In this document: positions 34,016 to 39,862 of the stretch, in pieces
How positions within the stretch are numbered: position 1 is the first letter of the stretch
Layout of the letters: every line of letters begins with the position of its first letter
From: a virus
Length of the DNA stretch: 64,000 nucleotides
Reading direction: 5' to 3' (one strand)
Virus record (IMG/VR): IMGVR_UViG_3300038856_000064
Span: 111,149 to 175,148 of that record
Made by a program: the position numbers and the translations under genes
The notes under the pieces: generated by a model
What the model saw: the letters and a program-made list of their open reading frames with translations, nothing else
What the model was told of the DNA's origin: nothing
The model's database searches: none

Positions 34016-34067
34016 AGCCCTGACCCGAGTAGCTTAGAAATAGGCTTCTGGAGTTAGGGCTTTTTTT
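34016..34067 (+). terminator. Terminator of the tRNA-like transcript
   Basis: AGCCCTGAC (34016-34024) pairs with GTTAGGGCT (34053-34061), followed by seven T. Confidence 0.8.
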
Positions 34068-34070
34068 ATC

Positions 34071-34124
34071 TGATACACCCGAGCCTCTCGGGCATGCTTC
34101 CGACATATCGAGAAAAGGTTTGAC
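34071..34124 (+). repeat. Intergenic module, copy 4
   Basis: GATACACCCGAGCCTCTCGGG with stem CCCGAG/CTCGGG (34078-34092), CATGCTTCCGA, CATATCG (34104-34110), TTTGAC. Confidence 0.6.
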
Positions 34125-34127
34125 TTT

Positions 34128-34158
34128 CTGACACCTAGATAAGAAGTGAGAGTATACT
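34128..34158 (+). promoter_or_regulatory. Leaderless-type promoter
   Basis: CTGACACCTAGA (34128) and TATACT (34153-34158); ATG after six bases at 34165. The spacer is long (19) from CTGACA. Confidence 0.5.
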
Positions 34159-34164
34159 TTCAAC

Positions 34165-34218
34165 ATGACCGAACACAGGAACTCATCGACGAACTGTGGT
34201 GAGTGGAATTCAGCTTGA
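34165..34218 (+). CDS. 17-residue peptide MTEHRNSSTNCGEWNSA
   Basis: Begins six bases after TATACT; its TGA stop lies inside the -35 box of the next promoter. It is either a true leaderless mini-gene or a leader. No similar peptide recognised. Confidence 0.35.
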   Translation: MTEHRNSSTNCGEWNSA

Positions 34219-34242
34219 CAACTAGAACAACTAGGGTATACT
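34215..34242 (+). promoter_or_regulatory. Leaderless-type promoter
   Basis: TTGACAACTAGA (34215), 16-base spacer with a second AACTAG, TATACT (34237-34242), ATG after five bases at 34248. Confidence 0.7.
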
Positions 34243-34247
34243 TCTCC

Positions 34248-34295
34248 ATGCGAAAGATCAAAGCGCCTACTGGCCGTAGGAAAAGGGCGCGATAA
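34248..34295 (+). CDS. 15-residue very basic peptide MRKIKAPTGRRKRAR
   Basis: Eight of 15 residues are Lys or Arg. Placed exactly like the larger leaderless genes, it heads a transcript carrying a tRNA-like element and structured RNA. It may bind RNA or be a leader peptide. Confidence 0.4.
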   Translation: MRKIKAPTGRRKRAR

Positions 34296-34324
34296 CATAA
34301 ATACCTCCTATGCGGCATACCGGG

Positions 34325-34381
34325 TTTCCGGTACCCCGACGAAAAGAGTAGCCAGATATATCGGGGTTTGATAACTCTGGC
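34325..34381 (+). ncRNA. Structured RNA with mutually exclusive helices
   Basis: Hairpin ACCGG-gttt-CCGGT, then CCCCGA (34334) with TCGGGG (34361). AGAGT (34345) can pair with ACTCT, while the adjacent GCCAGA pairs with TCTGGC (34376-34381); the last two pairings overlap and exclude each other, as in switches. Confidence 0.35.
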
Positions 34382-34386
34382 AATAA

Positions 34387-34454
34387 GGGAGTGACAGGTT
34401 TAGGCAACTAGTGAATACTATGTTGTAACGTGGGTTCGATTCCCACCACTTCCA
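34387..34454 (+). tRNA. tRNA-like element 3, apparently lacking a D-arm
   Basis: 68 bases. GGGAGTG (34387-34393) pairs with CACTTCC (34447-34453, one G-T), discriminator A, no CCA. T-arm GTGGG-TTCGATT-CCCAC is perfect. The centre has one stem, GCAAC/GTTGT, with a 13-base loop that can itself pair (TAGT/ACTA); only ten bases remain where a D-arm should be. A D-armless tRNA or tRNA mimic. Confidence 0.5.
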
Positions 34455-34459
34455 TAAAG

Positions 34460-34535
34460 CCCTAGGTGGACGCAAGTCGCATACTAGGTTGATACTGCCG
34501 GTTTGGGTTATACCGGAGGAAGGTTCAACCTAGGG
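34460..34535 (+). ncRNA. Structured RNA with competing stems
   Basis: CCCTAGGT (34460-34467) is complementary to ACCTAGGG (34528-34535); alternatively CTAGGTTGA (34484-34492) pairs with TTCAACCTAG (34524). Inside lies CCGGT-n9-ACCGG (34498-34516). Two exclusive partners for one strand suggest a switch or attenuator before the terminator. Confidence 0.4.
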
Positions 34536-34583
34536 TGGTAACCTTGACCGGACCAAGCTAGATGGTCAAAATAACCACTTTTT
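34535..34583 (+). terminator. Terminator of the second RNA transcript
   Basis: GTGGT/ACCAC outer and TTGACC/GGTCAA inner stems, followed by TTTTT (34579-34583). Confidence 0.8.
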
Positions 34584-34589
34584 ACCTCA

Positions 34590-34735
34590 GGTGATACACC
34601 CGATCCTCTCTGCCATGCCGCGCGCATATCGCAACTATATCAGACACCTCCTCCCCTCCTCAAGTATATCGCAACCCTGGAGAAAAGTCAAGTATTATTT
34701 TGAGAACATCTAGGTGCTTTTCCACCCTGCTTTTC
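34590..34735 (+). repeat. Intergenic module, copy 5 (long form)
   Basis: GATACACCCGATCCTCTCTGCCATGCC, CATATCG (34625-34631), then a long extension CCCCTCCTCAAGTATATCGC and ATCTAGGTGCTTTTC leading to the next promoter. On the minus strand the extension reads TTGACT-N17-TATACT, a good promoter pointing left. Confidence 0.55.
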
Positions 34736-34763
34736 TTGCCATCTTCGACAAGTCATGTATACT
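34736..34763 (+). promoter_or_regulatory. Leaderless-type promoter
   Basis: TTGCCA (34736-34741), 16 bases, TATACT (34758-34763), ATG after six bases at 34770. Confidence 0.65.
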
Positions 34764-34769
34764 TAGGGC

Positions 34770-35048
34770 ATGAGCAAGAACAACACGAACATCGGGAAGT
34801 TTCTCACCGATCTGGCAAGCAAGGCATCTCCGCTGAACGCGCAAGCTATCGCGGACTTGCAAGACAAGATGCGCGCAGAGAAGGTAGTGGAATTGGAGCG
34901 CAGGATCCGTCACGTTCTGAAATGCATCAACACCGAAGTCACCGAACTGCGTACCCTCCGCAAGCGTGAGGCGGAGACCAAAAAGCGCATCAAGGATTTG
35001 GAGAAGCTCGCGAACGACATCGTCACCGGAAAGGACATCGACGACTAG
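34770..35048 (+). CDS. Coiled-coil protein
   Basis: 92 residues, almost all helix with heptad-like leucines (for example LERRIRHVLKCINTEVTELR), one Cys, acidic end. Likely oligomeric; it may bind DNA or another coiled-coil partner such as the product of 35568-36113. Function unknown. Confidence 0.6.
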   Translation: MSKNNTNIGKFLTDLASKASPLNAQAIADLQDKMRAEKVVELERRIRHVLKCINTEVTELRTLRKREAETKKRIKDLEKLANDIVTGKDIDD

Positions 35049-35058
35049 CCTGTTATAC

Positions 35059-35245
35059 TGACGAGATCCGGGCAAAAGGATCGAAACTAGGCATAGCCTA
35101 GTCTATAATGCCTATAAAATGGGGGTTTGACCAAGTGCTAAGTGCCAAAATGGTTGAATCCCGTGCCAGTGACATTATCGTTCAATAGTGTCCAGTGCAA
35201 AAGCAGACAACTAGAGTCTCGGGTGCCAGTCACCTGAGGCTCTTT
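35059..35245 (+). ncRNA. Candidate small RNA with its own promoter and terminator
   Basis: TATACT at 35053-35058, then hairpins GATCC-n8-GGATC and ACTAGGC-ata-GCCTAGT, no credible open frame, a T-loop-like GGTTGAATCC near 35150 and repeated GTGCCAGT text, ending in a strong terminator. No known RNA family recognised. Confidence 0.45.
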
Positions 35246-35249
35246 CGTT
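35212..35249 (+). terminator. Intrinsic terminator
   Basis: AGAGTCTCGGGTG pairs over 13 bases with CACCTGAGGCTCT around the loop CCAGT, followed by TTTCGTTT. Confidence 0.88.
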
Positions 35250-35477
35250 TATACACCGAAACAACTCGCGCTTGCCTGCCAAACATATTTTATATCAGCG
35301 AGACTCGCCCCTCCTAAGTATATCATAAGATAGGGGAATGTCAAGAACAACTAGAATAAATATTAGCACGATACCCTACCGCGCACGTACGCGCGAATAT
35401 CACAAGATCCGCAATTTGTCAAGCTCGTAAGAGATATTTTCTCAGAATGATTTCTAGGTGATTTTGGATCCATTCAC
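35250..35477 (+). repeat. Intergenic module, copy 6 (long form), otherwise no gene
   Basis: ATACACCGAAACAACTCGCGC, TTGCCTGCCAAA, CATATTT (35284-35290), CGCCCCTCCTAAGTATATCA and a TTCTAGGTG box near 35451. The minus strand reads TTGACA-N16-TATACT followed by AGGAGGGG and a short frame. No plus-strand gene is seen here. Confidence 0.5.
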
Positions 35478-35505
35478 TTGCTTTTCGTTCGAACTAGGGT
35501 ATATT
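35478..35505 (+). promoter_or_regulatory. Promoter with a true leader
   Basis: TTGCTT (35478-35483), 16 bases, TATATT (35500-35505). Unlike its neighbours it leaves a leader of roughly 55 bases before ATG 35568, with a GAGGA ribosome-binding site. Confidence 0.6.
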
Positions 35506-35567
35506 GATTGTGGCTAGCGCAACGGAGCGCATAAGCAAACACAAAACCCGAACACGAGGATACAAGA

Positions 35568-36113
35568 ATGGACGAACAGAACATCACCACCGACGACGTC
35601 GAAAACTTCGATGTCACCGAACAGAACGACGACAGGCAACGACGCGAGCGGAGAACGCCAGCTCAGATTATCGCCGATTTGGAAGCCGAGATTGCGGCAC
35701 GAAAGGCCGCTCTGGACGGCAAGATCGATACGAGTACCGAGCACGGTCTCGGCAAGGCTCTGCGGAACGCACGACGCAAGCGCAATACCGCGCTGAAGGC
35801 CGCACAGGTCATCGTCGAAGGAATCCCCGCCAGCGACGGTAAGGGCTGGACTCGCAAACCGATGTCCGAGACGATCAAAAACACCGAAAAGCGCTTGGAG
35901 TCGCAACGCGAGACTCTGAACCGAGCGGAGTACCAGCGCGCCGATCTGCCGACGTGGATCGCTCGCCTGGACTCTCTCCTGGAAGCCCTCGAAAGGGGCG
36001 ACGACGTCGAATTCCCGCGCGATATGCCGCCCCTCGAAAATGAGAAGGACCGCTCTGCCGAGGAGCACGAGGCGGCTTTCTACGCGAAGAGTCAGGAAGG
36101 CGACGACGCCTGA
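35568..36113 (+). CDS. Highly charged helical protein
   Basis: 181 residues, Arg/Glu-rich, with helices such as RRTPAQIIADLEAEIAARKA and a long C-terminal coiled coil. It has the only long leader and clear ribosome-binding site of this cluster and a strong terminator after it, suggesting high expression. A nucleic-acid-binding or scaffold role is possible; no family recognised. Confidence 0.6.
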   Translation: MDEQNITTDDVENFDVTEQNDDRQRRERRTPAQIIADLEAEIAARKAALDGKIDTSTEHGLGKALRNARRKRNTALKAAQVIVEGIPASDGKGWTRKPMSETIKNTEKRLESQRETLNRAEYQRADLPTWIARLDSLLEALERGDDVEFPRDMPPLENEKDRSAEEHEAAFYAKSQEGDDA

Positions 36114-36119
36114 TCCCCT

Positions 36120-36157
36120 GGGGGAGTCTCTATAAGGGACTCCCATTCTCTTTTTTT
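36120..36157 (+). terminator. Intrinsic terminator
   Basis: GGGAGTC pairs with GACTCCC around TCTATAAGG, followed by a T-rich tail with seven consecutive T. Confidence 0.85.
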
Positions 36158-36163
36158 GTGTGG

Positions 36164-36169
36164 TATACT
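36164..36169 (+). promoter_or_regulatory. Leaderless -10 box
   Basis: TATACT with ATG after five bases (36175). The -35 region falls in the terminator (TCCCAT) and is poor, so the promoter may be weak or rely on read-through. Confidence 0.5.
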
Positions 36170-36174
36170 TAGGT

Positions 36175-36480
36175 ATGCAAACGACAACTAGACAACGGAC
36201 CGTATCGCGAATCGGCTTACACCGCGCGACGCAATTCCTCTGGAATGAAACGCAAGGGCTGATCTTTTCGTGCTACTTTCGCAAGAAGGACGGCACGATG
36301 CGCGAGATGGTCTGCCGACGCGGTGTCAAAAAGCATTTACGCGGCGGATCGCTCCCCTACGACGCAAAGGCAAACAATCTACTGCCAGTGTTCGATATGA
36401 CTCTCGGCGAGTACCGAACGGTAAATCTCGCCACTCTGGTTTCCTTCAATTTCGGTGACGAAACTTTCGTTGTAATGTAG
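36175..36480 (+). CDS. DUF2693-like SH3-barrel protein (second copy)
   Basis: 101 residues from ATG 36175. CYFRKKDGTMREMVCRRGV, then LPVFDMTLGEYRTVNLATL, fits the phage DUF2693/SH3-barrel pattern better than its paralogue at 30521. Probably a small nucleic-acid or protein-binding barrel; function unknown. Confidence 0.6.
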   Translation: MQTTTRQRTVSRIGLHRATQFLWNETQGLIFSCYFRKKDGTMREMVCRRGVKKHLRGGSLPYDAKANNLLPVFDMTLGEYRTVNLATLVSFNFGDETFVVM

Positions 36481-36512
36481 CGCCCTCATTCTATCATCCG
36501 AGAATGCTGGTG

Positions 36513-36564
36513 TGCCGGAGGCGGTTGTTCTTTCCAGAGATCATCCCCGTCTCCGGCATTTTTT
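36513..36564 (+). terminator. Intrinsic terminator
   Basis: TGCCGGAG (36513-36520) pairs with CTCCGGCA (36551-36558), extended by CGG/CCG, followed by six T. Confidence 0.88.
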
Positions 36565-36574
36565 GTTTGAAACA

Positions 36575-36632
36575 GCGCGACAACTCGCGCTATGCCTGCC
36601 ACATATCGTCCTATAATGAGACACGTTTTGAC
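36575..36632 (+). repeat. Intergenic module, copy 7
   Basis: Hairpin GCGCGACAACTCGCGC (36575-36590), TATGCCTGCCA, CATATCG (36602-36608), TTGAC (36628) 13 bases before the next TTGAC. Confidence 0.65.
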
Positions 36633-36640
36633 CACCTAAT

Positions 36641-36669
36641 TTGACATCTAGATGATTTTGGGGTATACT
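36641..36669 (+). promoter_or_regulatory. Leaderless-type promoter
   Basis: TTGACA (36641-36646), 17 bases beginning TCTAGA, TATACT (36664-36669), ATG after five bases. Confidence 0.82.
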
Positions 36670-36674
36670 AAATC

Positions 36675-37016
36675 ATGCAAGATAAGAACAAATGGCATCG
36701 GCGCACTACGGCGTTTATGGGACAAGTCGCAAAGGAACTCGGTATCCCGAGAAACAAACGCACAATCCACTCAAATAAAGGTGGAAATGCGGTAGGTGGC
36801 GAAGTGACGATGAGCGCACCGGAATTCGGTGTATACGTTCACCTAACGTGCCCAGTCAATTCCTACGGTATGGAAGATCGGATCGGAAGCAACTACGTAC
36901 GACGAGCAACGGCAGACGATCCCTACGGTACCGCGATCGACAAACAAAACCATTTTCTCACTACTCAACTAAACCCGACAGAGATAGCTGATTTTTGTAG
37001 AAAGATCGTCACCTAG
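36675..37016 (+). CDS. Hypothetical protein
   Basis: 113 residues starting MQDKNKWHRRTTAFMGQVAK; basic N-terminus, beta-rich middle. Its 3' end (CACCTAGA) carries the next promoter's upstream part. No family recognised. Confidence 0.55.
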   Translation: MQDKNKWHRRTTAFMGQVAKELGIPRNKRTIHSNKGGNAVGGEVTMSAPEFGVYVHLTCPVNSYGMEDRIGSNYVRRATADDPYGTAIDKQNHFLTTQLNPTEIADFCRKIVT

Positions 37017-37034
37017 ATAATCTTGGGGTATACT
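37006..37034 (+). promoter_or_regulatory. Leaderless-type promoter
   Basis: TATACT (37029-37034), ATG after five bases at 37040; the -35 (TCGTCA) is weak and lies in the end of the preceding gene. Confidence 0.55.
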
Positions 37035-37039
37035 TACGC

Positions 37040-37231
37040 ATGACTACCCTTTACACTCTAGTAGAAATTCGTCCGAACGGACACGAAACCGAGCTTTACC
37101 TCGGAACGAAACTGAAGGACGGGACCCGAACCAAGTATACGGTAGATGGTAATATTGCCTACCAGACCCAAAAGAAGTGGGAAGAGGCAAATCCAAACTA
37201 CCGATACGAAGTTAGACTAATGAACATCTAG
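37040..37231 (+). CDS. Small hypothetical protein
   Basis: 63 residues, beta-rich (MTTLYTLVEIRPNGHETELY) then helical. Ends in Asn-Ile before TAG inside ACATCTAGA. No family recognised. Confidence 0.55.
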   Translation: MTTLYTLVEIRPNGHETELYLGTKLKDGTRTKYTVDGNIAYQTQKKWEEANPNYRYEVRLMNI

Positions 37232-37238
37232 AGGAATC

Positions 37239-37703
37239 ATGACAGAACGCGTACAAGCTGCCAGGAAGATCACGCACGACACTTTGGCCGAATACGATCT
37301 ATACGATCGGGGTTGGCGATTCAAGCTAACCCGCGGCAAGAACACTCTTGGATGGTGCAACTATAAGGATAAGACGATCGGCATTTCGTCTCACCTTATC
37401 GAGAACGGCACGATCGAGGAAATCGCAAACACGATCATTCACGAAATTGCCCACGCCAGAACTCCCGGCGAGAATCACGGATGGAAGTGGCGAGCAGTCG
37501 CTAGGGAAATGGGTCTGAAAAATCCGGGTCCATATACGAAAATCTCTTACGAACTACCGCATAAATACGAACTTAGGTGCGGTGTTCATGGCACTATCGA
37601 AAAGCGCCACCGACGTAGCAAACCCGAAAAACTTGCTAGGATCTATTGCCGAAAGTGTGGATCTGGCAGTGTCGGAACCCTTAGGCTTGTGGAGGTCAAC
37701 TAG
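37239..37703 (+). CDS. SprT-like zinc metalloprotease
   Basis: 154 residues. HEIAHA (68-73) with a third ligand in NHGWKW (His80) is the SprT/Spartan active site. The C-terminal half has a zinc-ribbon-like CGVHG and YCRKCGSGS. SprT proteins cut DNA-protein crosslinks or act on DNA-bound proteins. A ribosome-binding site AGAGGA precedes ATG, so unlike its neighbours it is translated with a leader. Confidence 0.8.
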   Translation: MTERVQAARKITHDTLAEYDLYDRGWRFKLTRGKNTLGWCNYKDKTIGISSHLIENGTIEEIANTIIHEIAHARTPGENHGWKWRAVAREMGLKNPGPYTKISYELPHKYELRCGVHGTIEKRHRRSKPEKLARIYCRKCGSGSVGTLRLVEVN

Positions 37704-37988
37704 ATGGATATCGACGACATTTTTCCCCCTGAAGATCAATGGAAGCGCGAAGCAGACTTCCGGCACCATATCGAGCAGAAAAATCAAATGGACGATTTAC
37801 TCTGCGGCGCTATTGATCCGATCAAGGTCGGTGACCGAGTTATGTATCGAGAGGATACAAGTCTAGGTGCCGGTACAATCATTCACATTGCCCTATCGAG
37901 ATACCCTTATAGGGTACGATGGGATGACGATAGTTACGTGGATATTGTAGACTGGTACTACGGAGACCAACTAATCAAAGCTACGTAA
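37704..37988 (+). CDS. Hypothetical protein with SH3-like C-terminal half
   Basis: 94 residues. GDRVMYREDTSLGAGTIIHI, then RYPYRVRWDDDSYVDIVDW, looks like a small SH3/Tudor-type barrel. Starts directly after the SprT gene's TAG, with GGAGG inside the SprT gene; coupled. Confidence 0.6.
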   Translation: MDIDDIFPPEDQWKREADFRHHIEQKNQMDDLLCGAIDPIKVGDRVMYREDTSLGAGTIIHIALSRYPYRVRWDDDSYVDIVDWYYGDQLIKAT

Positions 37989-37994
37989 TGAATA

Positions 37995-38142
37995 GGCGCG
38001 AGACACCGCGCCTACTCTGCCTTGCCGCCCACATATCGCCATATATAGCGAAGCCTGCCCCTCCCTTCTATTATACCACGGGGAATCAGAAAAGCAACTA
38101 GAAAATAAGGAAATCTAAGGTCGGGATTCCTAGGTGCTTCAC
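37995..38142 (+). repeat. Intergenic module, copy 8 (long form)
   Basis: Hairpin GGCGCG-agacac-CGCGCC (37995-38012), CTCTGCCTTGCCGCCCA, CATATCG (38032-38038), then CCCCTCCCTTCTATTATACC and TTCCTAGGTGCTTCA up to the promoter. The minus strand carries TTGCTT-N16-TATAAT. Confidence 0.6.
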
Positions 38143-38171
38143 TTGCCATTCTCAGCATCGTGCGGTATACT
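38143..38171 (+). promoter_or_regulatory. Leaderless-type promoter
   Basis: TTGCCA (38143-38148), 17 bases, TATACT (38166-38171), ATG after five bases at 38177. Confidence 0.75.
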
Positions 38172-38176
38172 TCGAC

Positions 38177-38347
38177 ATGAGCAAAAAGCATTTCGAGGCA
38201 ATCGCTAAGCTGGTGCGCGAAGCCGATTACTTGACTGACGACCAACAACGTATTCTTGCTAATCAGCTCTCTTACGTGCTGGAAAATAGCAATATGTTGT
38301 TTGATCCGGAGCGTTTTATCGAGGCAGCGACGACTAAGGACAACTAG
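38177..38347 (+). CDS. Small helical protein coupled to GP88
   Basis: 56 residues, all helix (MSKKHFEAIAKLVREADYLT). Ends Asp-Asn-TAG; the stop shares its last base with the GTG start of the GP88 gene. No family recognised. Confidence 0.55.
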   Translation: MSKKHFEAIAKLVREADYLTDDQQRILANQLSYVLENSNMLFDPERFIEAATTKDN

Positions 38348-39111
38348 TGAGTAAACCTGACCTGACGTATATCTCTAAGGGAAACTCTAAGACTGAGTGT
38401 TTCTCTTTTGATTTACCCGCAATCGAAACCTGTCCAGGACGAACGCAAGAATGCTCTAAGGATTGTTATGCCGCTAGCCTTATGCGGATTTATCCGCAAT
38501 TGCAGAAGCGGTACCAGGACAACTACAACATTACGTTTCACCCCTCTTTCGTGCGCTATATGGTGGATAACATTCCACCTAATTGCCAATTCCGTATCCA
38601 TGTAAGCGGAGACTTTTTCCACGCTGATTACGTTCGTAAATGGATCGAGATTTGCCGCGCACGTCCCGATGTCACGTTTTACGCTTACACGCGGTCGTGG
38701 CGCATTCCGGCTATATGGGATAAAATCCAAGAGCTTCACGCGCTTCCCAACGTCAACGTAAACCTATCTGTAGATAACGAAACCGGACCGCCGAACCAGC
38801 GAGTCTATAAGAATTTTCACGCCGCAAGTCAAATGCGGTGGTGCTATCTGACTAAAACGGATAGTGTTCCCGAGTGGATCAACGAAGACGATATCGTGTT
38901 CCGCTCGAATCATAACGGGCAACCTGGCAATCACAAGTGGAAGCGCAAGAAAGCTATCAAGCAAGGGCTCGACCCTAATGAAGTAGCGCCGCTCGTAAAA
39001 CGTCTAGGTGGTCAAGTTTGCCCATTGGAACAGGGACAAGACGTCCCTAACTTTTCGTGTGCTAAGTGTCGACTATGTGTCGATAAACCTAAGGTGGTGG
39101 CATTTGTCTAA
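38347..39111 (+). CDS. GP88-family phage protein
   Basis: 254 residues from GTG 38347 (TAGTG overlap). SKGNSKTECFSFDLPAIETC, HVSGDFFHADYVRKWIEICR, VTFYAYTRSWR and the C-terminal Cys set (VCPLEQGQDV, CAKCRLC) match the GP88 family first named in mycobacteriophages. The paired Cys suggest an iron-sulfur or zinc centre. The biochemical role is unknown; widespread in actinophages, which supports such a host. Confidence 0.8.
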   Translation: MSKPDLTYISKGNSKTECFSFDLPAIETCPGRTQECSKDCYAASLMRIYPQLQKRYQDNYNITFHPSFVRYMVDNIPPNCQFRIHVSGDFFHADYVRKWIEICRARPDVTFYAYTRSWRIPAIWDKIQELHALPNVNVNLSVDNETGPPNQRVYKNFHAASQMRWCYLTKTDSVPEWINEDDIVFRSNHNGQPGNHKWKRKKAIKQGLDPNEVAPLVKRLGGQVCPLEQGQDVPNFSCAKCRLCVDKPKVVAFV

Positions 39112-39148
39112 TGTCTCGCCTTTTTTGGATGGTGATACTACCTATGGA

Positions 39149-39223
39149 ATGATGCTGTTGGCATTTATCCTAGGTGTTTTATTTACAACTAGAACAAAAT
39201 GGAGTGATGATGAAAATCGTTGA
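39149..39223 (+). CDS. 24-residue membrane peptide
   Basis: MMLLAFILGVLFTTRTKWSD: one hydrophobic segment then a polar end. Overlaps the next gene start by 14 bases. Start uncertain. Confidence 0.35.
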   Translation: MMLLAFILGVLFTTRTKWSDDENR

Positions 39224-39443
39224 AGATGATAAAGTAGGTGTTCCGTTCTCGGATATTCCGCCAGGAACCATCTTTGTTTGTGAGGAGGTTTATTACCTCA
39301 AAACTTTTGAAGCCGATCGCGACGTCACCGGATACTATACCAATTCGGTAGGTCTGGAAACTGGCGCTCACGAACATTTTGGCGATGACGTTGTCGTCGA
39401 TAGCGTGCCTATGTCTCTGAAGATTACCCAGGGGGGAACATGA
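39210..39443 (+). CDS. Hypothetical protein, first of a tandem pair
   Basis: 77 residues from ATG 39210 (GGAGTG upstream). MKIVEDDKVGVPFSDIPPGT, then IFVCEEVYYLK, is a close relative of the next gene. Beta-rich; overlaps the next start (ATGA). Confidence 0.6.
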   Translation: MKIVEDDKVGVPFSDIPPGTIFVCEEVYYLKTFEADRDVTGYYTNSVGLETGAHEHFGDDVVVDSVPMSLKITQGGT

Positions 39444-39667
39444 AAATTATTGAAAAAGAAAACGTAGACGTTCCGTTTCTGAATCTGACTCCAGGAACTA
39501 TCTTTCGTTTTGATGATATCTACTACCTAAAGGTCCACGAAATCCACGATCATGTGGGGTCTACTTTCAATGCCATGGTTTTATTCAACGGCACTAGTGA
39601 GTATTTCACCAGCGATATTATCGTCGACAAGGTTCCGGGAACTTTGGAAATTACTCAAGGCATCTAG
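39440..39667 (+). CDS. Hypothetical protein, second of a tandem pair
   Basis: 75 residues. MKIIEKENVDVPFLNLTPGT then IFRFDDIYYLK parallels the first copy along its whole length, so this is a tandem duplication that has diverged. Preceded by GGGGGG. Ends Gly-Ile-TAG in GGCATCTAGATG. Confidence 0.6.
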   Translation: MKIIEKENVDVPFLNLTPGTIFRFDDIYYLKVHEIHDHVGSTFNAMVLFNGTSEYFTSDIIVDKVPGTLEITQGI

Positions 39668-39862
39668 ATGAAACTCTCACTCAAATTCCTACGCCTCAAT
39701 GACTATACTCATTGCGAAGAAGAAGTAAAAGAAGGAACGATTTACGGTTTCTGGCGCATTGTGGAGCATACCGGCGCGGGATGGTTTCCGTGGCCCGGAA
39801 TTTATGAATCGCGCGAACGTGCGCAAAAGATTCTAGATGCCCATATTTCTCTGAATAAGTAA
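39668..39862 (+). CDS. Small hypothetical protein
   Basis: 64 residues, begins right after the previous TAG. Trp/Pro-rich middle (GFWRIVEHTGAGWFPWPGIY). Last gene before a long gene-free stretch. Confidence 0.55.
   Translation: MKLSLKFLRLNDYTHCEEEVKEGTIYGFWRIVEHTGAGWFPWPGIYESRERAQKILDAHISLNK

Noticed and set aside
34248-34583. tmRNA in the structured RNA region
   Set aside because: The acceptor halves are 54 bases apart rather than several hundred, and no tag-like reading frame ending in Ala-Ala lies between them.
35514-36146. 210-residue minus-strand frame
   Set aside because: Complete antisense shadow of the promoted gene 35568-36113; runs through its terminator.
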